Shown: positions 7,465-14,972 of the stretch, one piece after another | Position numbering within the stretch: position 1 is the stretch's first letter | Layout: the number at the start of each line of letters is the position of its first letter | NCBI GenBank assembly: GCA_900079685.1 | Contig: LT599018.1 | Coordinates: 1,200,970-1,264,969, forward strand | Length of the DNA: 64,000 nt | Direction of reading: 5' to 3' | Source of the DNA: an uncultured delta proteobacterium | Lineage (GTDB): Bacteria > Desulfobacterota > Desulfovibrionia > Desulfovibrionales > Desulfovibrionaceae | Made by a program: the position numbers and the translations under genes | The notes under the pieces: generated by a model | Databases searched by the model: none | Told to the model about the DNA's origin: nothing | The model's input: only the letters and a program-made list of their open reading frames with translations

Positions 7465-8412
7465 ATTGTCATACTCGACGGGTATACGGAAAACCCCGGC
7501 GACCTTAGTTGGTCGGGTCTGGAGGCGTTCGGCACGGTAACGGCATACGACCGTACCTCAACGGAAGACATAGCCCGCCGCATCGGCGGGGCGGAAATAG
7601 CCATCACCAATAAGACGCCGGTATCGCGCGCGACCATGGACGCCTGCCCCAACCTCCGCTTCATCTCGCTCCTGGCCACGGGCTACGACGTTGTCGATAC
7701 CGCCGCGGCTAGGGAAAAAGGTATCGTTGTCTCCAATATTCCCACGTACGGAACCGACGCCGTGGGCCAGTTCGCCATCGCCCTGCTTCTGGAGATCGCG
7801 AGCCGGGTCGGCCACCATGACCGGGCCGTGAAAGAGGGGCGCTGGGCATCCAATGCGGATTGGTGTTTCTGGGATTACCCGCTGATGGAACTGGCCGGGA
7901 AAACCATGGGGATCATCGGCTTCGGCCGTATCGGGCAAGCTACGGGGCGCATCGCCAAGGCCCTCGGCATGCGCGTTCTGGCCTACGACACCTATCCCGG
8001 CGACGCGGGCAGAGCCATCGCCGAGTACGTCGGGCTCGACAGCCTCCTGGCCGGATCGGACGTCATCGCGCTGCACTGCAACCTGACGGACGCGACAGCG
8101 GGAATCATCCGCAAGGAAACCATTGCAAAGATGAAAGACGGGGTCATCATCCTGAATAATTCGCGCGGCCCCCTTGTGAACGAGCGGGATCTCGCGGACG
8201 CGCTGAACAGCGGCAAGGTATACGCGGCCGGGCTGGATGTGGTCGCAACCGAGCCCATCCGGGCGGACAACCCCCTGCTTGCGGCCAGAAACTGCATCAT
8301 CACCCCGCACATCTCCTGGGCGCCCATCGAGTGCCGCAAAAGGATCATGGACATCACCATCGGCAACGTGGCGGCGTTTGTCAAAGGCGCTCCCGTCAAC
8401 GCGGTCGGCTGA
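7465..8412 (+). CDS. D-2-hydroxyacid dehydrogenase (glycerate dehydrogenase-like), start codon missing
   Basis: The reading frame encodes a near-full-length NAD-dependent D-2-hydroxyacid dehydrogenase. It has a family-like N-terminus (IVILDGYTENPGDLSW), the Rossmann motif GFGRIG, the substrate Arg in NNSRG, Glu in ATEP and catalytic His in TPHISW. However, from the upstream stop at 7351 to the ATG at 7636 this frame contains no ATG, GTG or TTG. An ATG at 7460 lies one frame off, exactly where the family start is expected. A one-base deletion near 7463, an assembly error or a rare ATT start at 7465 would explain this. Starting at 7636 would delete about 57 residues of the substrate domain. Its role could be reduction of glyoxylate or hydroxypyruvate. 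Confidence 0.75.
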   Translation: MVILDGYTENPGDLSWSGLEAFGTVTAYDRTSTEDIARRIGGAEIAITNKTPVSRATMDACPNLRFISLLATGYDVVDTAAAREKGIVVSNIPTYGTDAVGQFAIALLLEIASRVGHHDRAVKEGRWASNADWCFWDYPLMELAGKTMGIIGFGRIGQATGRIAKALGMRVLAYDTYPGDAGRAIAEYVGLDSLLAGSDVIALHCNLTDATAGIIRKETIAKMKDGVIILNNSRGPLVNERDLADALNSGKVYAAGLDVVATEPIRADNPLLAARNCIITPHISWAPIECRKRIMDITIGNVAAFVKGAPVNAVG

Positions 8413-8562
8413 GTTTCCATTTGCGCGCGCTCTCCCCGCCGTGGTGCGGTTCCGCGCCGCGCATCCGGAAACATCGGTCTCCGGAAAAAGCGGGCTGGAT
8501 TCCAGCGGGTGAATGCGGTATGAAACCATGGTGTGTTCACGGTAAAACCATTGGAGAAGACG

Positions 8563-8952
8563 ATGCGCTTTTTACGGTTACTCTCTTTCGCGGCCCTGCT
8601 TTTCTGCGCGGCCTGCTCCGGGCGGCAGCCGCAGCCCCTGACCCTCACCGATGCCGACACGGCTGAAATCGTCACCCTCGCGCCCGGCCAGGAGCTTGTG
8701 CTGCGCCTCTCCGGCAACCCGACCACCGGCTACAGCTGGCAGGCCGTAAAAATCCCCCCCATGCTGCGGCAGGTCGGGGAGGCCGTGTACACCCAGGATG
8801 CGGCGCGGCCAGGCATGGTCGGCGTGGGAGGGACGGAAGAGTGGCGCTTCAAGGCCACCGCGCGCGGAACCGGCAATCTGGAGTTCTCTTACCAGCGCCC
8901 ATGGGAAAAGGGTCCCGCCAAAAAACGGCTCTATAATATTTCGGTGTGGTAA
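8563..8952 (+). CDS. Chagasin-like cysteine-protease inhibitor lipoprotein (inhibitor family I42)
   Basis: The 129-residue product opens with a short charged segment, a hydrophobic stretch and a lipobox-like FCAAC, so it is probably a lipoprotein anchored after the N-terminal signal. The mature domain shows all three inhibitory loops of the chagasin family: NPTTGYSW, a GVGGTEEWRFKA segment, and RPWE. Such proteins insert these loops into the active site of papain-like proteases. The ATG at 8563 is preferred to the one at 8533 because GGAGAAGA lies just upstream and the signal peptide then starts normally. It stands alone, is not linked to the catabolic genes, and is followed by a strong hairpin. 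Confidence 0.85.
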   Translation: MRFLRLLSFAALLFCAACSGRQPQPLTLTDADTAEIVTLAPGQELVLRLSGNPTTGYSWQAVKIPPMLRQVGEAVYTQDAARPGMVGVGGTEEWRFKATARGTGNLEFSYQRPWEKGPAKKRLYNISVW

Positions 8953-8988
8953 AAGGGCTCTTGCCCGCGTCCCGCCGGCCCGCAACGA

Positions 8989-9032
8989 AAACAAAACGCT
9001 CTTCCGTGCAAACACGGAAGAGCGTTTTGTTT
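8989..9032. terminator. Bidirectional terminator
   Basis: Two 20-base arms are perfectly complementary (8989-9008 and 9013-9032) around a four-base loop, with A-rich and T-rich outer ends. It lies between the plus-strand inhibitor gene and the minus-strand CoA transferase, so it can stop transcription from both. Confidence 0.9.
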
Positions 9033-9093
9033 CGCGGGGAAAAACGGTTATGACCGCGCGGTTTCACCCGCGCGGCGGGCAAAAGGCACGGTT

Positions 9094-10284
9094 CTACAGA
9101 ACGCCCGCTTCTTTCAGGGCGGCCAGTCTGGCGCCATCCAGGCCGAGCAGGTCCTCGTAAACGTCCTTGTTATGCTCGCCGAGAGCCGGACCGGCCCATT
9201 TCACTTCGCCGGGGTTACGCGTGAACTTGGGGAAAATGCCGGGCATCTTGATCGTTCCCATCGTGGGGTGCGGCACTTCCAGAACGTCTTCGCGGGCCGC
9301 GTAGTGCGGGTCTTCAAAGATGTCCTTGATGCTGTAAAGCTTGCTGCAGGGCACACCGGCCGCGTCCAGAATGGGCAAAAGCTCGTCGGCGTTCTTGGAC
9401 TTGATCCAGGCCGCGACCATCGCCATGAGCGAGGCGTCGTTGGCCACCCGGTCCTTGTTGGTGCGGTACAGGGGATTCTCCACAAGATCTTCCCGGCCCA
9501 TGGCTTTCGCCAGATATTCCCAGGTGCGCTGGGTGCTCGTCACCACGACGATCCATTGGCCGTCTTTGGTTTCCAGCGTCCCGGCCGGGCTGATGCCGCC
9601 CGCGAGGCCGGGGTTTCTTTCCCTGATGACGTTGTTTTTGTGGTAGTCGCCGACGATGAAGTCGAACATCCGGAAAAGGCTTTCGTACAGGCTCACGTCC
9701 ACGTCCTCGGGCTGGCCGCCGAGCACGTCGCGGTTGTACAGCGCCATCATGACGGAAGACCACAGATACAGGCCCGCGATATAGTCGAGCAGGGAAAACG
9801 AGGGGCTGACGGGCGGGCGGTCTTTATGCCCGGAAATGTAGGTCATGCCGGAAAACGCCGTCAGCGGCGTGCCGAACCCGGCTTTCGGCGCGTTGGGGCC
9901 GGTCTGGCCGAACCCCGTCAACCGGGCGATGATAAGCTTGGGGTTGGCGGCCCGCAGCGTTGCCGCATCCAGGCCCCACTTGTCCAGGGTGCCCACGCGG
10001 AAGTTTTCGATAAGCACGTCGCTCTTGGCGACGAGCTGCAGGAAAATTTCCTTGCCTTCGGGCTTACGCAGATCCAGGGTTACCGAGCGCTTGTTGCGGC
10101 CAAGCCCCGGCCAGACCAGGCTCTGCCCGTCCGCGAACGGACCCATGGCGCGGGAGGGGTCGCCGGATCCCGGCATCTCCACCTTGATCACGTCCGCGCC
10201 GAAATCCGCCAGCAGCGAGGTGCAGAACGGGGCGGCGATAACCGTGGAAGTATCGAGTATTCTCAATCCCTGAAGAAGTGACAT
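9094..10284 (-). CDS. Class III CoA transferase (CaiB/BaiF/Frc family)
   Basis: The 396-residue protein has the full class III CoA-transferase architecture. N-terminal signatures are RILDTSTVIAAPF and LLADFGADVIKVE, and the catalytic Asp is expected at residue 167 in SFSLLDYIAG. These enzymes move CoA between carboxylic acids through an aspartyl-CoA anhydride, as in formyl-CoA or carnitine-CoA transfer. It would activate the acid imported or produced by the neighbouring cluster. AAGGAG precedes the start. A 383-base gap with hairpin and AT-rich sequence separates it from the rest of the minus-strand cluster, so it may have its own promoter. The acid substrate is unknown. Confidence 0.92.
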   Translation of the reverse strand: MSLLQGLRILDTSTVIAAPFCTSLLADFGADVIKVEMPGSGDPSRAMGPFADGQSLVWPGLGRNKRSVTLDLRKPEGKEIFLQLVAKSDVLIENFRVGTLDKWGLDAATLRAANPKLIIARLTGFGQTGPNAPKAGFGTPLTAFSGMTYISGHKDRPPVSPSFSLLDYIAGLYLWSSVMMALYNRDVLGGQPEDVDVSLYESLFRMFDFIVGDYHKNNVIRERNPGLAGGISPAGTLETKDGQWIVVVTSTQRTWEYLAKAMGREDLVENPLYRTNKDRVANDASLMAMVAAWIKSKNADELLPILDAAGVPCSKLYSIKDIFEDPHYAAREDVLEVPHPTMGTIKMPGIFPKFTRNPGEVKWAGPALGEHNKDVYEDLLGLDGARLAALKEAGVL

Positions 10285-10667
10285 GGCTGCTCCTTAATAC
10301 TGAATGTTCATACCGGCAGGGGATGCCGCGCGCCCGCACGGCAAGCGCGGCAACAGTGCCGCACACGGAACAGCAAGGGATATGCCAAAATCGATACAAA
10401 AATATTCCGCAGTAATTACAGGATAGTATAAAAACAGGAGCCCGTGCGATGTATCAAAATTGGTAACGTAATATCGGAAAAAATACCGCTGGAGAAAACC
10501 GGAAACCGTCATCCAACGGCGCGGCTGGCCGCCTTTTGCCATCACGCCGAGACGCCCCTCCCCGCTGTGCGGGAGGAGCGTCTCGGCCCGTAAATCCACG
10601 GTTCGTAACGGTTCGCCGCCAAAGGCGCGTAACGCCGACGCGGCTCCGGCGGGCCTTGCCGCGCCGA
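10285..10667. other. Intergenic region with hairpin and AT-rich promoter-like stretch
   Basis: No gene is supported in these 383 bases. The part from 10380 to 10480 is AT-rich, includes GTAATTAC at about 10411 and a minus-strand TATACT at 10425-10430, and probably holds the CoA-transferase promoter, although no well-spaced -35 was found. The strong hairpin at 10546-10587 lies nearer the upstream gene. Confidence 0.5.
10546..10587 (-). terminator. GC-rich hairpin downstream of the ABM gene
   Basis: GCCGAGACGC (10546-10555) pairs with its perfect complement at 10578-10587, and further CCTCCC/GGGAGG pairing occurs inside. It lies about 80 bases beyond the end of the monooxygenase gene. No T-run follows on the minus strand, so it may slow transcription or protect mRNA rather than terminate alone. 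Confidence 0.55.
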
Positions 10668-10973
10668 TTAGCTACTTCCGGTCCGGGGATATTGTTCCCA
10701 GAGGAACAGTTCCTTTGTCCTGACCCACGGGGCGGTCAGGGCCTCCACTTCCGCAAGATACGGGGAGGGTACGTGGACCTCCTCGAAATCCCGGCGGGAG
10801 CGGTACGATTCGTACAGAAAAAAACGGTTGGAGTCAGATTCGTGGACATGCACCGCAAAGCCGAGGCATCCCTCTTCCCGGCTTAAGGAATTACGGGCGT
10901 GACGCATAATGGCGTCACGGTATTGCGCCGTGAATTCCGGATGGACTTCCACCATGACGGTAACGTTCAGCAT
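10668..10973 (-). CDS. Antibiotic-biosynthesis-monooxygenase (ABM/YgiN-like) domain protein
   Basis: The 101-residue protein is a single ferredoxin-like ABM domain, with the pattern VTVMVEVHPEF, EEGCLGFAVH and FFLYESYRSRRDFEEV. Small ABM proteins are dimers that act as quinol monooxygenases or, in many catabolic operons, bind reactive carbonyl intermediates without a known reaction. It lies 21 bases after the BKACE gene and is preceded by AAGGAG, so it belongs to the same operon. The family is certain but the role is not. Confidence 0.85.
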   Translation of the reverse strand: MLNVTVMVEVHPEFTAQYRDAIMRHARNSLSREEGCLGFAVHVHESDSNRFFLYESYRSRRDFEEVHVPSPYLAEVEALTAPWVRTKELFLWEQYPRTGSS

Positions 10974-10994
10974 GGCATTTCTCCTTGCGGCATA

Positions 10995-11927
10995 TCAGAA
11001 CCGCACGTTATCCCGGCCCTTGAGCTGCAGGTACTCCCTGGCTTCGGCCGGGGAAGCCACTTCATAATCCAGATCTTTCAGGATGCGGATGACCTTTGTG
11101 ACCTGTGCGGCGTTGTCAACCGCCAGTTCGCCGTCCGGCTTGATGTACAGACCGTCCTCAAGCCCCACCCGCACGTTGCCGCCGTTAAGCGCGCAGAACG
11201 CGGCCAGGCGGAACATGCGGCGCCCCGGAGCCACGGAACTGAACTGAATATCCTGACCGAGCATTTTTTTCGCCTGGTCGAGCACGAACATGAACACGTC
11301 GTTGCCGATGGGCATGCCGCCCAGCACGCCGGGCACGAACTGCAGGTAAATGGGCTTTTTCACCAGCCCGGCCTTGACGAAATAAGCAACGTTGTTCAAC
11401 TGGCCGTAGTCAAAAATCTCAAACTCCGGCAACGTTCCCGCATCGTTCATGACCCGGAGGTAGTGATCTATATCCTTGCAGGTATTTTTGAACACGCTGT
11501 CCCAGGTATAGTCGAGGAACGGCTTTTCCCAATCGTGTAGGAACTCTTTTATGCCGTCGCCCAGACGGTTGAAGCAGAAGTTCATGGTGCCGCCGTTGGC
11601 CGAGGCCATTTCCGGCTGGAACCGCGCGATGGGCGCGAACCGCTCTTCGGTGGTCATACCCTGGGCGCCGCCGGTCGTGATGCCGATGACCGCGTCGCAC
11701 TGGTCCTTCACGGCCGACAGAATATACCCGAAGGTTTTGTGGTCCGCGGTGGGTTTCCCCTGCTCGTCCCTGGCGTGGACGTGCACAATGGCCGCGCCCG
11801 CCCTGCTGGCGTCTACCGCGTTTTTGATGATCTGGTCCGGCGTGGCCGGCAGATACGGTGACATGCTCGGAGTATGTATGGCCCCTGTAATGGCGGCCGA
11901 AACGATAACTTTTCGCTGTGTAGCCAT
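10995..11927 (-). CDS. Beta-keto acid cleavage enzyme (BKACE, DUF849)
   Basis: The 310-residue product belongs to the BKACE family, whose founding member Kce cleaves 3-keto-5-aminohexanoate with acetyl-CoA. The zinc-binding HVHARDE motif lies at about residues 49-54, and the conserved RVGLEDGLY segment is near the C-terminus. These TIM-barrel enzymes exchange the acyl part of a beta-keto acid onto acetyl-CoA, giving acetoacetate and a new acyl-CoA. Start 11927 is supported by AAGGAGACG; a longer frame upstream lacks a ribosome site. Next to a CoA transferase, it suggests a pathway through a beta-keto acid, with acetoacetate handled by the transferase. The subgroup and substrate cannot be told here. 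Confidence 0.9.
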   Translation of the reverse strand: MATQRKVIVSAAITGAIHTPSMSPYLPATPDQIIKNAVDASRAGAAIVHVHARDEQGKPTADHKTFGYILSAVKDQCDAVIGITTGGAQGMTTEERFAPIARFQPEMASANGGTMNFCFNRLGDGIKEFLHDWEKPFLDYTWDSVFKNTCKDIDHYLRVMNDAGTLPEFEIFDYGQLNNVAYFVKAGLVKKPIYLQFVPGVLGGMPIGNDVFMFVLDQAKKMLGQDIQFSSVAPGRRMFRLAAFCALNGGNVRVGLEDGLYIKPDGELAVDNAAQVTKVIRILKDLDYEVASPAEAREYLQLKGRDNVRF

Positions 11928-12060
11928 AAAATACGTCTCCTTGGAAAGTACCGGGTACCCGTTTTCCGGGCGCACAAAGCGAGCACCACTTCCGCCGGCA
12001 ACGAAAAGGCGGGGTAAAACGGTTCCGGACCGGCCGCCCGGCATGCAGCGGCAGGCGTTG

Positions 12061-13320
12061 TTACAGGATCAGAAACATCTTGGGGAAAAAGGTCATAAGT
12101 ACCAGTATAGCGCACAGAATCCCGACGAACGGCATCACCGACCGGGTAACCCTGACGATATCAATGTTGGCGATGCTCGCGGCGACGTACAGGTTCAGGC
12201 CCACCGGCGGCGTCAGCACCCCGATGCTCAGGTTGACCGTCAGCATGACACCGAAGAGTATCGGGTCCACCTGCAGCGCCAGCGCCGCCGGGAGCAGAAC
12301 CGGCGTCATGATGGTCAGCGCGGAAACCGCGTCCAGGAACATGCCCAGAACTATCATGATGCCGTTGACCACCAGCAGAAAGACTATCGCGCTGTCCGTC
12401 TGGGAAAGGATCAGGGCGGTAATGCTCTGCGGGATGCGCTGCATGGTGAGCACCCAGGACAGGAATGAAGCGACCGTCACGACCATAAGCACCATGGCGC
12501 TGCTTTTGGAAGCGCGCACGAAAACGCCGGGGATCTCGCTGAGCGGAATTTCGCGATAAATCAGAACACCGACGAAAAACGCGTACACCACAGCCACAAC
12601 CCCGGCTTCGGTAGGCGTGAACACGCCGCCGAGAATGCCGCCCATGATGATGACCGGCAGCAGCAACGTCAACCCCGCGTCTTTGAACGCCGCATAGAAT
12701 TCCCTGCCGGTGGGGCGTTCTTCCGCCGGGTAACCGGCTTTTTTAGCATACATGTAGTTGTAGATGCCGAACATGAGCCCCATCATTATGCCCGGTATAT
12801 ACCCGGCCGCGAACAGCTTGACGATGGATTGCTGCGCGATCACACCGAAGATGATCATCGGGATGCTGGGGGGGATGATGGGCCCAACAGCCCCGGCGGA
12901 AGCGACCAGAGCGGAGGAATACCCAACGTTATACCCGCGCTTGACCATTTCCGGGATCATGATCATGCCGACCATGGCCGCGCTCGCGGACGCGGAACCC
13001 AGGATGGCCGCGATCAGCATGGAGGCGATGATCGTGGTGAAACCGAGGCCGCCGGGAATCCAGCCCAATATCTTCTGCGCGAAATTCACGAGGCGTTTGG
13101 ACAGCCCGCCGGTGTTCATGAATTCCCCGGCCAGCATGAAAAAGGGAACCGCCATCAGCGTGAAGCTATCCACGCCGATATACAGCTTCTGGAAAATGGA
13201 AACAAAGTCCAGGAACTGCTGTTCGAGCGTCCAGAGCAAAAGAGCGCTCAGCCCCAGGGAAACGAAGATCGGGACCCCTATCGCCAGAAGAGCGAACAGG
13301 GAAAGGAGAAATAGTATCAT
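12061..13320 (-). CDS. TRAP transporter large permease subunit (DctM family)
   Basis: This 419-residue protein has about twelve membrane segments and DctM signatures such as the SASASAAMVGMIMIPEM stretch, GGVFTPTEAGVV and GVLTPPVGLNLYVA. It forms the transport channel with DctQ. The start at 13320 overlaps the dctQ stop by four bases (ATGA), typical of translational coupling in this pair. It is followed after 133 bases by the BKACE gene on the same strand. Nothing unusual is seen in the protein. Confidence 0.93.
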   Translation of the reverse strand: MILFLLSLFALLAIGVPIFVSLGLSALLLWTLEQQFLDFVSIFQKLYIGVDSFTLMAVPFFMLAGEFMNTGGLSKRLVNFAQKILGWIPGGLGFTTIIASMLIAAILGSASASAAMVGMIMIPEMVKRGYNVGYSSALVASAGAVGPIIPPSIPMIIFGVIAQQSIVKLFAAGYIPGIMMGLMFGIYNYMYAKKAGYPAEERPTGREFYAAFKDAGLTLLLPVIIMGGILGGVFTPTEAGVVAVVYAFFVGVLIYREIPLSEIPGVFVRASKSSAMVLMVVTVASFLSWVLTMQRIPQSITALILSQTDSAIVFLLVVNGIMIVLGMFLDAVSALTIMTPVLLPAALALQVDPILFGVMLTVNLSIGVLTPPVGLNLYVAASIANIDIVRVTRSVMPFVGILCAILVLMTFFPKMFLIL

Positions 13321-13823
13321 TCCGCATCCTCCTTGGTCCTGCCCATGCTCCGGATAATGCCGCAAATTTCCTTTATGGTGGTTAACCCCATGAACGCCAT
13401 GCTGAGGGGGATGGCGCTGTATACGTACGACATCAGAATCCCGCAGGCCGGGGATTTCTGCAGCGCGGTCACGGGCAGGAATTCCACCGCGCCCGCGATG
13501 ACGGCGCAGCAGAAGAGCAACACGCAAACGCGGTTGCAAATCTGCACGACATGACTGGTCATGCCGGTCAGCTTGCAGGTAAGGGCGTCCACCGCGATAT
13601 GGATCTTTTCACCGTACGTCAGGATCGAAGCCGTAAACACCAGCCAAACAAGGGTGAACCGGGCCAACTCCTCGCTCCAACTCAGGGACGCGTTGAGAAA
13701 AAATCGGGTGAAAACCTGGGCGAACGTTAAAGTGGTCATAACCGCGAAAAGGATAAACACAACGAATTCAAGAATCTTTTTCGTCATGCGTTCCAATTTT
13801 TCCAGACTTTGTAGCAATGCCAT
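13317..13823 (-). CDS. TRAP transporter small membrane subunit (DctQ family)
   Basis: The 168-residue protein has four membrane segments and the LSWSEELARFTLVWLVF family pattern at about residues 42-58. It is the small partner of the DctM encoded immediately downstream with a four-base overlap. AAGGAGAG lies before the start. It is separated from the binding-protein gene upstream by a long hairpin, which probably reduces its expression relative to DctP. Confidence 0.9.
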   Translation of the reverse strand: MALLQSLEKLERMTKKILEFVVFILFAVMTTLTFAQVFTRFFLNASLSWSEELARFTLVWLVFTASILTYGEKIHIAVDALTCKLTGMTSHVVQICNRVCVLLFCCAVIAGAVEFLPVTALQKSPACGILMSYVYSAIPLSMAFMGLTTIKEICGIIRSMGRTKEDAE

Positions 13824-13875
13824 ACACTCTCCTTCCGATCCTCATTGAGAGTTTGTTGCTCCGGCTTATGTGTAG

Positions 13876-13912
13876 GCGGCTTTGGAGCCGCCCGGCGGGC
13901 GGCTCCAAAGCC
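13876..13912 (-). repeat. Long dctP-dctQ intercistronic hairpin
   Basis: CGGCTTTGGAGCCGCC (13876-13891) is followed after five bases by its exact complement (13897-13912). The 16-pair stem lies just after the binding-protein gene, before dctQ, without a T-run. It likely stabilises the dctP message or partly terminates, giving more binding protein than permease. Comparable hairpins occur at 37075, 45356 and 51131. Confidence 0.75.
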
Positions 13913-13920
13913 GGGGAAAG

Positions 13921-14913
13921 TCACAGCGCGAGGATTTTTTGGATCAGTTCCTTGTAGTCGGGGTGCTGCTTGTAGAAATCTTCATACACCGGCTGCAGCG
14001 CCTTGCGGAAACCGGTCAGGTCGGGCGTGGTGACCTGCATGCCGTTGTCCGTGGCCATCTTTTTACTGTCGGCGGTCTGGGAACGGAACACCTGCCGCTG
14101 ATATTTGCTGGTTTCCTTACAGGTTTTTATGATGGCGTCCTTGGTTCCCTGATCAAGGCGCTTCCACCAGGAGGCGCTGGCGAGAATGGCGAAACTTCCC
14201 CACATATGGTTGGTCTCGGCGACGTATTTCTGCACCTCAAAGAACCGGGAGGACGTCCAGGTGTTGTAAGAGTTTTCCTGCCCGTCCACGACGCCTTGCT
14301 GCAACGCGCTGTAAAGCTCCGTGAACGACATGGGAGTGGGGTTGGCCCCAAGGGCGTTGAAAATGGCGACGGAAAGAGGCGCCTGCGGCGTGCGTATCTT
14401 GAGTCCCTTCATGTCCTCGAGCGAGTTGATGGCTCGCTTGGACGTCGTGGTGACGCGGAAGCCGTTTTCAAAATATCCCAGGGGAATCAGGCCGACTGAA
14501 GGAAGATCTTTCAAAATCTCCTCACCGAGGGGACCGTCGAGGACCATATCCACATGGGCCTCGTCACGGAACAGGAACGGCAGGTCGAGGATGTTCATTT
14601 TGGGATAAATGGAGCCGAGCACCGGGCTTATGTACGCCATCTGCAGCACGCCGCTCTGCATCTGCTCCATCTGGTCGCGCTCGCCGCCCAACTGGGAGTT
14701 GTCAAATATCTGCACTTCGACCTGGCCCTTGGTCAACTCTTCCAGCATGGGTTTGAATTTTTCATTCAGGGCTATCACGCTTGGATTGGTGGCGCTGTTC
14801 CCGGCGCTGAACTTGAGGACGGTTTTCTTGGCGGCAAACGCCTCCTGGCCGAGCAAAAGACCGAAACAGAGAACGGAAAGGCACAGGGCTTTTATCGCTG
14901 TTTTCTGAAACAT
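13921..14913 (-). CDS. TRAP transporter periplasmic solute-binding protein (DctP family)
   Basis: The 330-residue product has a signal peptide ending near AFA at about residue 27. The DctP core includes KGLKIRTPQAPL (carboxylate-binding Arg), GANPTPMSFTELYSALQQGVVDGQEN and SFAILASASWWKRL. It should bind the organic acid that feeds the SAF-dehydrogenase, BKACE and CoA-transferase route. It lies 59 bases after the dehydrogenase gene and 97 before dctQ, with a GAGGGA site. The ligand class (probably a hydroxy- or keto-acid) is inferred from context only. Confidence 0.9.
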   Translation of the reverse strand: MFQKTAIKALCLSVLCFGLLLGQEAFAAKKTVLKFSAGNSATNPSVIALNEKFKPMLEELTKGQVEVQIFDNSQLGGERDQMEQMQSGVLQMAYISPVLGSIYPKMNILDLPFLFRDEAHVDMVLDGPLGEEILKDLPSVGLIPLGYFENGFRVTTTSKRAINSLEDMKGLKIRTPQAPLSVAIFNALGANPTPMSFTELYSALQQGVVDGQENSYNTWTSSRFFEVQKYVAETNHMWGSFAILASASWWKRLDQGTKDAIIKTCKETSKYQRQVFRSQTADSKKMATDNGMQVTTPDLTGFRKALQPVYEDFYKQHPDYKELIQKILAL

Positions 14914-14972
14914 GGAGATCCCTCTTATGGTTGCAGGGTGACATGAAACCGTTAGCCAGTGACCAAGGCCGG

